Origin: an uncultured Lachnospiraceae bacterium
GTDB taxonomy: Bacteria > Bacillota > Clostridia > Lachnospirales > Lachnospiraceae
Assembly (NCBI GenBank): GCA_947174615.1
Contig: CAMWJQ010000071.1
Location: forward strand, 1 to 11,912
Reading direction: 5' to 3'
Length of the DNA: 11,912 nucleotides
Shown here: one piece after another, positions 1-6,983 of the stretch
Numbering within the stretch: position 1 is the stretch's first letter
Layout of the letters: each line of letters begins with the position of its first letter
The notes under the pieces: generated by a model
What the model was told of the DNA's origin: nothing
Seen by the model: only the letters and a program-made list of their open reading frames with translations
Databases searched by the model: none
Translations under genes and position numbers: made by a program

Positions 1-1898
1 TTGCAGCTCTCTAAATAAACCAATAAGACCGAAATATCTGCAGGAGATACCCCACTAATACGGGAAGCCTGTCCCACAGAAATCGGTTTAAATTTCTGAA
101 GCTTCTGCCTTGCTTCCAGTCTGAGATTTTTAATCTCATGATAATCAATATCAGAAGCAATTTTCTTTTTCTCAATTTTCTTAAATTGTTCTACCTGTTT
201 TAACTGGCGTTTGATATAACCATCATATTTTAAATTGATATTAATCTGTTCAATTACATCCTTCGACAAACAGGGTCTGTCTGTGTCAATTTCTGCGATC
301 AGTTCATAGGACAACTCTGGTCTGCTTATTAACTCTGCAAGTGTTGCCGCAGTTTTGAGACTACTGCTGTTCTTTTGTTTTAAAAACATCTGTATTTCTT
401 TGTTTGCACCAACTTTGACCTGTTTAAGGCGTTCCATCTCTTTTGAAATCAACTGTTCTTTTTCACAGACATATTGATACTGCTCTTCTGTAACCAATCC
501 CACTTGATACCCAATCTTACGCAGTCTCAAATCTGCATTATCCTGTCTCAATAACAGCCGATATTCTGCGCGGGAAGTCATCATCCGATAAGGTTCCAAA
601 TTCTCCTTCGTCACAAGATCATCGATCAATACCCCGATATATGCCTGCGAGCGGTCGAGTATAATCTGTTCACATCCTTTTACATAACATCCTGCATTGA
701 TTCCCGCAAGCAGCCCCTGCGCTGCCGCCTCCTCATATCCACTACTCCCGTTAAACTGACCTGCGCTGAATAAACCAGATATCTGCTTAAACTCCAGCGT
801 CGGATAAAGCTGGTCTGGCTTAATACAGTCATATTCAATAGCATATGCATTTTTAACAATCTTGCACTGCTCTAATCCTGGCACTGTCCGGTACATTGCA
901 AGCTGTACATCCTCCGGCAGTGACGAGCTCATCCCGCCAATATACATCTCATTGGTGTGCAGTCCCTCCGGTTCTATAAAAACCTGATGCCGATTCTTAT
1001 CAGCAAATTTTACCACTTTATCTTCAATGGATGGGCAATAACGCGGACCTGTTCCTTCAATAACACCTGCATAGATCGGAGATCGGTCAAGATTTGCCCT
1101 TATAATATCATGTGTTTTTTCATTAGTATATGTCAGCCAACAGGATACCTGGTCGATCTGTACTTCCTCCGCATTTGTAGAAAATGAAAAAGGGATCACC
1201 CGCTCGTCGCCAAACTGCTCCTCCATTTTACTAAAATCTATAGATCGTTTATCCATCCTTGCCGGTGTACCAGTCTTAAACCTGCACATCTCTATACCAA
1301 GTGCTTTCAAGCTGTCTGTAAGATAGTTTGCTGCCTGCAGACCATTTGGTCCGGTGTGTGTGATTGCTTCCCCACACAGACACCGTGCTTTTAAATATGT
1401 TCCTGTACATAAAATAACAGCCTTTGACTCATAAATAGCACCTGTATATGTTTTAACACCTGTTATTGTATATGATGTTATTGTATCTGGCACTACAGAC
1501 TTCTCTGCTAAAAGTTCTACAATCTCTGCCTGTTTGATCGTTAAATGCTCTTGGTTCTCAAGAACCTTTCGCATTGCTCTTGAGTATTCTGCCTTATCAG
1601 CCTGTGCACGAAGAGAATGTACGGCCGGTCCCTTTGACACATTGAGCATTTTGGACTGAATAAATGTCCGATCAATAATCTTCCCCATCTCACCGCCAAG
1701 CGCATCAAGCTCTCGAACCAGATGACCCTTTGAGGAACCTCCAATATTTGGATTACACGGCATCAGTGCAATGCTGTCCACACTCACAGTAAAAATTACT
1801 GTCTCCAAACCCATTCTCGCACATGCAAGCGCTGCTTCACATCCTGCATGACCTGCACCGACGACACATACATCTACCTGTTCTCGTATTCCTGACAT
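1..1898 (-). CDS. mnmG: MnmG (GidA), tRNA uridine-5-carboxymethylaminomethyl modification FAD enzyme, 3'-truncated by the window edge
   Basis: FAD-dependent partner of MnmE. The MnmE-MnmG complex installs the (carboxymethyl)aminomethyl group on C5 of the wobble uridine (U34) of certain tRNAs in the cytoplasm. Seen: an N-terminal dinucleotide-binding motif VVGAGHAGCEAA (glycines 14, 16, 19), then MPCNPNIGGSSKGHLVRE, a cysteine-containing KARCLCGEAITHTGPN stretch, PRYCPSIEDK, GQFNGSSGYEEAAAQG, and the C-terminal helical signature GQASRISGVSPADISVLL. About 632 codons are present and the reading frame is still open at base 1. By comparison with the roughly 625-640 residue family, only a few residues are missing. 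The ATG at 1898 is supported by a perfect Shine-Dalgarno AAGGAGGA (1903-1910) five bases upstream. It lies downstream of mnmE on the same strand, separated by an unusual foldback element. Identification is very secure. Confidence 0.97.
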   Translation of the reverse strand, partial: MSGIREQVDVCVVGAGHAGCEAALACARMGLETVIFTVSVDSIALMPCNPNIGGSSKGHLVRELDALGGEMGKIIDRTFIQSKMLNVSKGPAVHSLRAQADKAEYSRAMRKVLENQEHLTIKQAEIVELLAEKSVVPDTITSYTITGVKTYTGAIYESKAVILCTGTYLKARCLCGEAITHTGPNGLQAANYLTDSLKALGIEMCRFKTGTPARMDKRSIDFSKMEEQFGDERVIPFSFSTNAEEVQIDQVSCWLTYTNEKTHDIIRANLDRSPIYAGVIEGTGPRYCPSIEDKVVKFADKNRHQVFIEPEGLHTNEMYIGGMSSSLPEDVQLAMYRTVPGLEQCKIVKNAYAIEYDCIKPDQLYPTLEFKQISGLFSAGQFNGSSGYEEAAAQGLLAGINAGCYVKGCEQIILDRSQAYIGVLIDDLVTKENLEPYRMMTSRAEYRLLLRQDNADLRLRKIGYQVGLVTEEQYQYVCEKEQLISKEMERLKQVKVGANKEIQMFLKQKNSSSLKTAATLAELISRPELSYELIAEIDTDRPCLSKDVIEQININLKYDGYIKRQLKQVEQFKKIEKKKIASDIDYHEIKNLRLEARQKLQKFKPISVGQASRISGVSPADISVLLVYLESC

Positions 1899-1920
1899 TT
1901 CTTCCTCCTTTTCTATTTTT

Positions 1921-2063
1921 GTTATACTCGCGCCAGCCGCAGCCGCGAAGCGGCATATTTCCTTATGCGGCTGTGTGCATAATTTTATACTGAGCGGTCA
2001 GTCTTTTCGACCGCCAGTATACTTGCTTCCTCTGCGTTTTCTCACGGACTTAGGCGCTGTAAC
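1921..2063. repeat. Complex foldback intergenic element between mnmE and mnmG (candidate MITE/REP-like repeat)
   Basis: Two strong dyad structures fill this gap. The first is CAGCCGCA (1934-1941) with TGCGGCTG (1966-1973), a perfect 8-bp outer stem enclosing GCCGC-GAA-GCGGC (1942-1954). The second is TATACTG-A-GCGGTC (1986-1999) with GACCGC-CAGTATA (2009-2021), 13 pairs with a single bulged A and a 9-base loop. The ends are loosely inverted: GTTATACTCGCGCC at 1921 and GGCGCTGTAAC at 2053-2063. The right end abuts the mnmE stop codon. Neither hairpin is followed by a T run, so this is not a normal terminator. It is more GC-rich than the neighbouring intergenic DNA. That it is a dispersed repeat is my inference; no second copy is in the window. 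It could instead be an RNA processing or stabilising structure in the mnmE-mnmG transcript. Confidence 0.6.
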
Positions 2064-3443
2064 TTATTTGCCCATACAAAACTTTGAAAAAATCTCATCG
2101 ACAAGCGCTTCACCTACTTCTTCTCCAAGAATCCTGCCAAGCGAAGCATAGGCGCTCATCAGGTCAATTGAATAAAAATCCTCCGGCATCATCTTCGCAA
2201 GGCTTTGCAGAACCATCTCCATACTTTCATATGCTTCCGTCAATGCCTCCTTGTGCCGCTGGTTTGTGATATATAGTTCATCATTGACGGCAATATCCCC
2301 CCCGAAAAACATTGTTTTGACTATCTCTTCAAACTGGTCAATTCCTGTATTGTCCTTCATGGAAGTTCTGATCATAAAAGCAGTTGGTAATCTTTGCTGT
2401 ATATCCTGTTCACTGACAACCTGATCTAAGTCCGACTTATTTAATAATACGATTACCTTCTTGTCTTTTATCATTTCTAACACAGACTCGTCATCCTCAT
2501 CAAGCAGCCGCGATGAATCTACGACATAGAGAATCAAATCAGCCATTTCAGCATAACTTCTTGCTTTGCCCACACCGATTTTTTCAACTTCATCCTCAGT
2601 GTTCCGTATCCCGGCAGTGTCTATGATATTCAGCCCAATACCATGCAGCTTGATCGTTTCCTCAAGCACATCACGTGTTGTACCGGCTACGCTTGTTACA
2701 ATTGCCCTATCCTCTCCAACCAATACATTTAACAGCGACGATTTCCCGGCATTCGGTTTTCCGACAATTACTGTTTGAACCCCCTCTTTGAGCATCTTTC
2801 CCTGATCTGCATTGTCAATCAATTGTTTCAGTTCCTTTTTGATCTGAAGGACTTTTTCCTCCAGCGAGGCAGGGTAATCCTCAAGGCTGATATGCTCCGG
2901 GTCATCCAAGGCTGCTTCTATATATGCGATTTCAGATAAAATTCTATCCCGAAGTGAACGCACTTTATCTGAAATACCTCCTCTCAACTGTTTCAAAGAG
3001 GCTTTCAGTGCAAACTCATTCTTGGAATGAATAAGATCCATGACAGCCTCCGCCTTGGATAAGTCAATTCTTCCATTGAGATATGCCCTCTTTGTAAATT
3101 CACCTGGTTCGGCAAGCCTGCATCCATTTTTTAATAACACATTGAGAATCTGATTCATTACAAGAATTCCGCCATGACAATCAATCTCAACGATATCCTC
3201 CTTTGTGTAAGTATTCGGACTGCGCATCACTGCAACCATCACTTCATCAATCAATTCATCTCCATCATAGATAAATCCATAATGGATGGTGTGGCTCTTT
3301 ACAGTCAAAAGATTTTTTTGTGGATTCTTCGCACGATAGACATGGTTCGCAGACCTGATGGCATCCTCGCCGCTAATCCTGATAATTCCAATTCCCGAAG
3401 CGCTAACTGCTGTGGCTATCGCTGCAATTGTATCTGTCTTCAT
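2064..3443 (-). CDS. mnmE: MnmE (TrmE), tRNA modification GTPase, 459 aa
   Basis: K+-stimulated GTPase that works with MnmG on U34 of tRNA. Seen: the N-terminal tetrahydrofolate-binding domain starting MKTDTIAAIATAVSASGIGI (about 1-120), a helical domain, an inserted G domain with P-loop GKPNAGKS (228-235), G2 TTRD (255-258), G3 DTAG (275-278) and G4 NKSD (335-338), and the terminal C-M-G-K, whose catalytic cysteine is conserved (the usual ending is CIGK). The frame stays open 26 codons further upstream (to 3521), but I start at ATG 3443. The family begins with (M)xxDTIAA, the result is the normal length, and AAGGAAAG (3455-3462) is a usable if distant ribosome binding site. The extra upstream codons would also cover a terminator-like hairpin. 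It follows jag and precedes mnmG on the same strand. Confidence 0.97.
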   Translation of the reverse strand: MKTDTIAAIATAVSASGIGIIRISGEDAIRSANHVYRAKNPQKNLLTVKSHTIHYGFIYDGDELIDEVMVAVMRSPNTYTKEDIVEIDCHGGILVMNQILNVLLKNGCRLAEPGEFTKRAYLNGRIDLSKAEAVMDLIHSKNEFALKASLKQLRGGISDKVRSLRDRILSEIAYIEAALDDPEHISLEDYPASLEEKVLQIKKELKQLIDNADQGKMLKEGVQTVIVGKPNAGKSSLLNVLVGEDRAIVTSVAGTTRDVLEETIKLHGIGLNIIDTAGIRNTEDEVEKIGVGKARSYAEMADLILYVVDSSRLLDEDDESVLEMIKDKKVIVLLNKSDLDQVVSEQDIQQRLPTAFMIRTSMKDNTGIDQFEEIVKTMFFGGDIAVNDELYITNQRHKEALTEAYESMEMVLQSLAKMMPEDFYSIDLMSAYASLGRILGEEVGEALVDEIFSKFCMGK

Positions 3444-3486
3444 AGATTTATGAACTTTCCTTTCTTTGATATATCTGAATACAATC

Positions 3487-3518
3487 GAAAAATGAACCTT
3501 GATATACTCAAGGTTCAT
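3487..3518 (-). terminator. Terminator-like hairpin between jag and mnmE
   Basis: Read on the minus strand, the arms ATGAACCTTGA and TCAAGGTTCAT form a perfect 11-bp stem (3492-3502 with 3508-3518) with a 5-base loop. The stem runs directly into TTTT then C. It lies 11 bases past the jag stop and about 45 bases before the mnmE start. The stem is A/T-rich, so termination may be partial and could reduce readthrough from the yidC-jag operon into mnmE. Confidence 0.6.
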
Positions 3519-3529
3519 CATATCACAAG

Positions 3530-4390
3530 CTATGAGTTTTGTTCAATGTTCTCAGCATTTTTTTCTGCAGTCTCTGCCTTGTTTTTGCGGTTATAACTGC
3601 CATGATGATTCTTATTATAGCCCTTGTTGTAAGATTTGTTCCCCCTATAACCTCTGTTATCATTATATCCGCTCTCACGTTTCGGTGTTACCACGACACG
3701 CCTGAAAGGCTCGTCACCTTCACTGTGCGTTGTCACATATCTGTCATTTTGAAGCGCCGAGTGAATAATTCTTCTCTCATAAGGATTCATTGGCTCTAAA
3801 GACACCGGTCTTCTCGTCCGCTTTACCTTATACGCAATATTTTTTGCCAGATTTTCCAATGTCTCCTTGCGCCTTTGCCGGTAATTCTCCGTGTCAACCT
3901 TCACGCGGATATACTCATTTGTCCCTTTATTGACTACCAATGAAATTAAATACTGCAAAGAATCAAGCGTCTGCCCCCTCTTGCCGATCAGCACGCCCAT
4001 CTCATCTCCACTCAAATCCACCTCTAAAGTTCTCTGGGATTCATCGTATACAGCCGCAATCTCCACACCAATTCCCATCGCAGCAAAAACATCTGCCAAA
4101 AATTTCTTGGGAACGGCTTCCACGTCAATATCCTCAATTTTTTGATGATCCGCATTTACATTCACTGTAACTGGCGTCTCATCAGACTTTACGGACTCTA
4201 TCGCTCTCTCTTTTTCCTCTTCCTTGACTCTGGCTCTCACAATAGCTGGTCTTGCACCCATTCCTAAAAATCCGGTTTTTCCTTCATCAACTACTTCATA
4301 GTCAAGCTTGTCACTTGGTATAGAAAAATGTCTGCATGCCTCCGTAATCGCATCATTTTTGGTTTTACCTTTAAACTCCATGTATTCCAT
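3530..4390 (-). CDS. jag: Jag/KhpB (EloR), KH-R3H RNA-binding protein, 286 aa
   Basis: Cytoplasmic RNA-binding protein. In streptococci, KhpB/EloR pairs with KhpA and influences cell elongation and mRNA fate. It is habitually encoded beside yidC. Seen: a Jag-N domain (about 4-53, with the conserved GFLGMGARPA at 40-49), an acidic linker (about 56-92), a KH domain with the GKRG loop (136-139), and an R3H domain with R206-x3-H210 in ERRIIHSAL. It is followed by SEGDEPFRRVVVTPKR. The C-terminal tail (about 240-286) is low-complexity, rich in Asn, Gly, Tyr and Lys, and looks disordered. The ATG at 4390 is preceded by GGGGGA nine bases away. A second ATG three codons in is possible but fits the spacing less well. 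It lies 23 bases after the yidC stop, so co-transcription is likely. Confidence 0.93.
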   Translation of the reverse strand: MEYMEFKGKTKNDAITEACRHFSIPSDKLDYEVVDEGKTGFLGMGARPAIVRARVKEEEKERAIESVKSDETPVTVNVNADHQKIEDIDVEAVPKKFLADVFAAMGIGVEIAAVYDESQRTLEVDLSGDEMGVLIGKRGQTLDSLQYLISLVVNKGTNEYIRVKVDTENYRQRRKETLENLAKNIAYKVKRTRRPVSLEPMNPYERRIIHSALQNDRYVTTHSEGDEPFRRVVVTPKRESGYNDNRGYRGNKSYNKGYNKNHHGSYNRKNKAETAEKNAENIEQNS

Positions 4391-4413
4391 ATATGATTTT
4401 CCCCCATCAATGC

Positions 4414-5745
4414 TTACTTCTTCTCATTATACTGTTTTACCATATTCGCCTTGGATGCAAGACTTCCCGGCTTTGCATTCTTACTGTAATATTCTGTAGC
4501 TTTTCTAATTTCCTCAGCCTTCTCCTCCTCTGACTTCTCCGTCCGTTTTACCGCATTATTTTGATATGCGGTCATTGATGCTATATTTTTTGTGTTCGTT
4601 TTTGCTGCAGCTTGAAGCTTTGCTGCATCAATTCCCTGCTTCTTTAATTTTTCTTTGTACTTCTCTACATTCTTCTCAATCTCAGCATCAATATCCATAT
4701 TGTCAATATGTTTGTTGATTGCCACCTGCTGTATACTTCTCACAACAGCACCAATAACCCAGTACAGACCCATACCAGCAGGAAGTGTAAGACAAAACCA
4801 CGCCGACATAATTGGCATGATGGTATTCATCATCTTCATAGACTGCTGCATTGCCTCCGCCGTATCGTTTGCAGGCTGCTGCTTTTTTTTCTTATCGTCA
4901 TTTCCGGCTGCCTGCGGCATCAGCTTATAATTGATCCACTGTGTGACAGCAGCAAGCACAGGAATTGCAACAGCACCCGCAAGAAGCAGATAATTCCCTG
5001 CCGCAAAAGCTGTTTTCATCGTATCCATCGGCGAATTACCGATATTTAATCCAAGAAAATTGTTGTACACATCAATTAGACCCTTCTCTGAACCATTTGT
5101 CAGGATCAAACTCCCATTGTAAGTGAGATCTGCCAAACCAAATTTCTCAGAAAGAACAGCCATGTCAACCGTTGATGTTTTATTTAAGGTATCAATGATG
5201 GCATTTTGGGTATTCATGTCAAAATTTTTCATAAAATAAGCCGCGGAAGACAACGCCTTGACTTCCTCAACTCCGTTTGGTGTTTCCATGATCTTTTTTG
5301 CAAGCACACCAAAAGCTTCGCCAATTTTAGTAACATACGCCGGCATTGCGTAAATTACACGGTACAGCGCGAGCAAAATCGGCATTTGTATTAACAATTG
5401 GACACAACTGCCAGACGGAGATACGCCATACTTTGCATAGACCGCTTTGGTTTCCATATTCATCGCCATCAGAGACGCCTGGTCCTGCTTGCCTTTATAT
5501 TTTGCCTGAATTGCCTGTATTTCAGGATTCATTCTCGCTGAGAGTTTCGAAAAACGCTGTTGTTTGATCGTCAGCGGCATCAACAATAAATAAATAACAA
5601 TTGTAAATAAAATAATAGATAAACCGATATTTGGAATGCCAATCAAATTCAGAAACTCGAAAATGCCATTCATAATTAAGCCCAGAAGCTTAACAACGTA
5701 TTTAAATATCGGAGTTGAATTTTGCGTTAACAGCATTAAATCCAT
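4414..5745 (-). CDS. yidC: YidC/Oxa1-family membrane protein insertase, 443 aa
   Basis: Inserts and folds membrane proteins, alone or with the Sec translocon. Seen: hydrophobic segments at about 41-60, 113-135, 250-272 and 305-336 (the last a pair), the family motif MPLTIKQQ after TM1, NPEIQAIQAKYK in the cytoplasmic hairpin, YGVSPSGSCVQLLIQMPILLAL leading TM2, and LPAGMGLYWVIGAVV near the end. A charged, lysine-rich cytoplasmic tail covers about 346-443. Two oddities: the TM1 position occupied by the groove arginine in E. coli (R366) appears to be Tyr52, and the loop between TM2 and TM3 is about 110 residues, far longer than in Bacillus homologues. No lipobox is visible. ATG 5745 is chosen because AGGAGG lies six bases upstream. 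A TTG six codons further upstream would place that site inside the gene. It follows yidD by 18 bases. Confidence 0.95.
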   Translation of the reverse strand: MDLMLLTQNSTPIFKYVVKLLGLIMNGIFEFLNLIGIPNIGLSIILFTIVIYLLLMPLTIKQQRFSKLSARMNPEIQAIQAKYKGKQDQASLMAMNMETKAVYAKYGVSPSGSCVQLLIQMPILLALYRVIYAMPAYVTKIGEAFGVLAKKIMETPNGVEEVKALSSAAYFMKNFDMNTQNAIIDTLNKTSTVDMAVLSEKFGLADLTYNGSLILTNGSEKGLIDVYNNFLGLNIGNSPMDTMKTAFAAGNYLLLAGAVAIPVLAAVTQWINYKLMPQAAGNDDKKKKQQPANDTAEAMQQSMKMMNTIMPIMSAWFCLTLPAGMGLYWVIGAVVRSIQQVAINKHIDNMDIDAEIEKNVEKYKEKLKKQGIDAAKLQAAAKTNTKNIASMTAYQNNAVKRTEKSEEEKAEEIRKATEYYSKNAKPGSLASKANMVKQYNEKK

Positions 5746-5763
5746 TTTACTCCTCCTGATCAA

Positions 5764-6066
5764 TTAAAACTTATAAAAAGTTTTCAATTTCTTTTCATTT
5801 CCATTTTGATTCCTTCCTATAATAATATTCCTTTTATTATGATGAACATTATTAATAGAAGGAACGGGATCATACCCTCCCTGTGAAAAAGGATTGCATC
5901 GAAGGATTCTCCATATACAAAGAAATCCACCCTTCAAAACCCCATACTGCTCGACCGCCTCAAGCCCATATTGTGAACAGGATGGAAAATATGGACATTT
6001 CGTTGACTTTAACGGTGACAGATATCTTCTGTAAAATACAATCAGTCCAATCATGATCTTTTTCAT
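5764..6066 (-). CDS. yidD: YidD, membrane protein insertion efficiency factor, 100 aa
   Basis: Small membrane-associated protein that assists YidC-dependent insertion. Seen: an N-terminal amphipathic or hydrophobic segment (MKKIMIGLIVFYRRYLSPL) followed by the family signature CPYFPSCSQYGLEA, GGFLCIWRILRCNPF and GGYDPVP, with all the usual cysteines. The remaining roughly 30 residues form a basic, Asn/Lys-rich tail with no recognisable motif. ATG 6066 is preferred over an in-frame GTG three codons upstream because AGCAGG sits just before it at a workable distance and the GTG would overlap that site. The gene starts 14 bases after rnpA and ends 18 bases before yidC. Confidence 0.95.
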   Translation of the reverse strand: MKKIMIGLIVFYRRYLSPLKSTKCPYFPSCSQYGLEAVEQYGVLKGGFLCIWRILRCNPFSQGGYDPVPSINNVHHNKRNIIIGRNQNGNEKKLKTFYKF

Positions 6067-6080
6067 CGCACGCACCTGCT

Positions 6081-6419
6081 CTAAACTACAATCTTCTTGT
6101 GAAACTTCGATACATGCAGCAATGCACTCTCGATCTCTGCGTACCCTGCATTCTTCGCACTCACCCGCGCAACCACCACAATATCAAATCCACTGTGGTA
6201 CATCTCTTCATGCAGCCTGTAACTCTCCCTGATCAATCTGGTAACACGATGTCTGACAACACTATTCCCTACTTTTTTGCTAACTGAAATCCCAAGTCTG
6301 TTTTTATCTAATCCATTTTCTAATACATACATTACCAGATATTTGTTGGCATAACTTTTCTTCTTACCATAAACATTCTTAAAATCCCTGTTGCTCTTTA
6401 ACGATTCCGAAAACTTCAT
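6081..6419 (-). CDS. rnpA: RnpA, protein component of ribonuclease P, 112 aa
   Basis: Basic protein subunit of RNase P that helps the catalytic RNA bind pre-tRNA 5' leaders. Seen: the RNR signature region (KNRLGISVSKKVGNSVVRHR, followed by VTRLIRESYR), an N-terminal SLKSNRDFKNVY typical of the family, and a normal length. I start at ATG 6419 (MKFSESL), which has GGAG six bases upstream. An in-frame ATG at 6431 would place that site inside the coding region. It lies downstream of rpmH with an intrinsic terminator between, and 14 bases before yidD. Confidence 0.96.
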   Translation of the reverse strand: MKFSESLKSNRDFKNVYGKKKSYANKYLVMYVLENGLDKNRLGISVSKKVGNSVVRHRVTRLIRESYRLHEEMYHSGFDIVVVARVSAKNAGYAEIESALLHVSKFHKKIVV

Positions 6420-6460
6420 AGTGAACTCCATGCACTATATAGCGCTGCACTGTGCATATA

Positions 6461-6487
6461 GAAAAAAAGGTCACATCGAAGTGACCT
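6461..6487 (-). terminator. Intrinsic terminator/attenuator between rpmH and rnpA
   Basis: On the minus strand AGGTCAC-TTCGAT-GTGACCT forms a perfect 7-bp stem (6468-6474 with 6481-6487) followed by a run of seven T residues (6462-6468, sharing the last stem base). It starts five bases after the rpmH stop codon. No convincing promoter is visible between it and rnpA. The simplest reading is a leaky terminator that keeps L34 mRNA well above that for RnpA and the downstream genes. Confidence 0.85.
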
Positions 6488-6492
6488 GTAAA

Positions 6493-6627
6493 TTATGCAG
6501 ATAATCTCTTTCTTCCCTTCGCACGTCTGGCAGCTAAAACCTTTCTCCCGCCCGGTGTACTCATTCTGGCTCTGAAACCATGCACTTTACTTCTCTGTCT
6601 CTTCTTCGGCTGAAATGTCATTTTCAT
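6493..6627 (-). CDS. rpmH: 50S ribosomal protein L34 (bL34), 44 aa
   Basis: Small, very basic protein of the large ribosomal subunit. The translated sequence begins MKMTFQPKKRQRSKVHGF, continues with RARMSTPGGRKVLAARRAKG and ends RKRLSA. This is a full-length, canonical L34 with the FQP, KVHGFR and GRKVLAARRAKGRK signatures. ATG 6627 is preceded by AAGGAGG with ten bases between it and the start, slightly long but strong. It is the first gene of the leftward cluster and is transcribed away from the origin. Confidence 0.98.
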   Translation of the reverse strand: MKMTFQPKKRQRSKVHGFRARMSTPGGRKVLAARRAKGRKRLSA

Positions 6628-6840
6628 ATTCAAAACACCTCCTTCTTCATTTTACCTCAGACAAATGCCCGTGAGTTTACTGCTAAAACCGATATTCCGG
6701 CATCTGCCAAACATAGTAAGTTCTTCCATCATCATCTAGCAGACGACATCTTGCGATATCCATTCAAAGTATTAGAAAATATCATAACGATTATATACCA
6801 TAAAAATATCGAAGTCAAGCCCAAAAAAGCAAACCACACC
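6628..6840 (-). promoter_or_regulatory. Leader of the rpmH operon with a strong sigma-A-type promoter
   Basis: On the minus strand TTGACT (6813-6818), a 17-base spacer and a perfect TATAAT (6790-6795) make an excellent housekeeping promoter, with transcription expected to start near 6783. The leader would be about 155 bases. I see only short hairpins in it (GGCA-GA-TGCC, and CCG-N6-CGG followed by TTTT) and no recognisable riboswitch. The -35 element lies just beside the first DnaA boxes (from 6841), so DnaA binding could affect it. Confidence 0.8.
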
Positions 6841-6914
6841 TTTTCCACAGAAAAAACACTGCTATCCACATTCTGCACAAGATATCCACAAAATGTGGGT
6901 AACTTGTGGATATC
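6841..6914. promoter_or_regulatory. oriC upstream half, left DnaA-box group
   Basis: Boxes close to TTWTNCACA: TTTTCCACA (6841-6849), CTATCCACA (6862-6870), TTCTGCACA (6871-6879), ATATCCACA (6882-6890), and on the minus strand TTACCCACA (6894-6902) and ATATCCACA (6905-6913). The last pair of ATATCCACA sites lies within a perfect inverted repeat, GATATCCACAA (6881-6891) and TTGTGGATATC (6904-6914), separated by 12 bases. Most of these have one mismatch, suggesting weaker or cooperative DnaA sites. Confidence 0.8.
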
Positions 6915-6919
6915 TCGTT

Positions 6920-6960
6920 AAAAACATGTTGAAAACATGTAGAAAACCATTTTGTGAAAA
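6920..6960. repeat. Eleven-base-phased A-tract / ACATGT repeat in oriC
   Basis: AAAACATGTTG (6921-6931) is followed directly by AAAACATGTAG (6932-6942) and then by AAAACC. The ACATGT palindromes at 6924 and 6935, and the A-tracts, recur every 11 bases, about one helical turn. This should give intrinsic curvature between the two DnaA-box groups. The function is inferred. Confidence 0.55.
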
Positions 6961-6983
6961 CTCAGAGAGATATAAAATATCGC

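Noticed and set aside
2067..3596. Several plus-strand open frames of 60-140 codons opposite mnmE and jag
   Set aside because: They lie wholly or largely opposite well-identified genes, lack ribosome binding sites and have compositions typical of antisense shadows.
6431..6456. TGCAC/GTGCA dyads just upstream of rnpA as an operator
   Set aside because: The arms are only five bases and overlap several alternative pairings; too weak to call.
6650..6783. A 26-codon leader frame on the minus strand (ATG GAT ATC GCA ...) upstream of rpmH
   Set aside because: No Shine-Dalgarno sequence precedes its ATG, and no run of regulatory codons or attenuator follows, so I could not support a leader peptide.
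6580..6921. A 113-codon plus-strand frame across the rpmH start and the origin
   Set aside because: It runs antisense to rpmH and through promoter and DnaA boxes, with no ribosome binding site or recognisable protein sequence.
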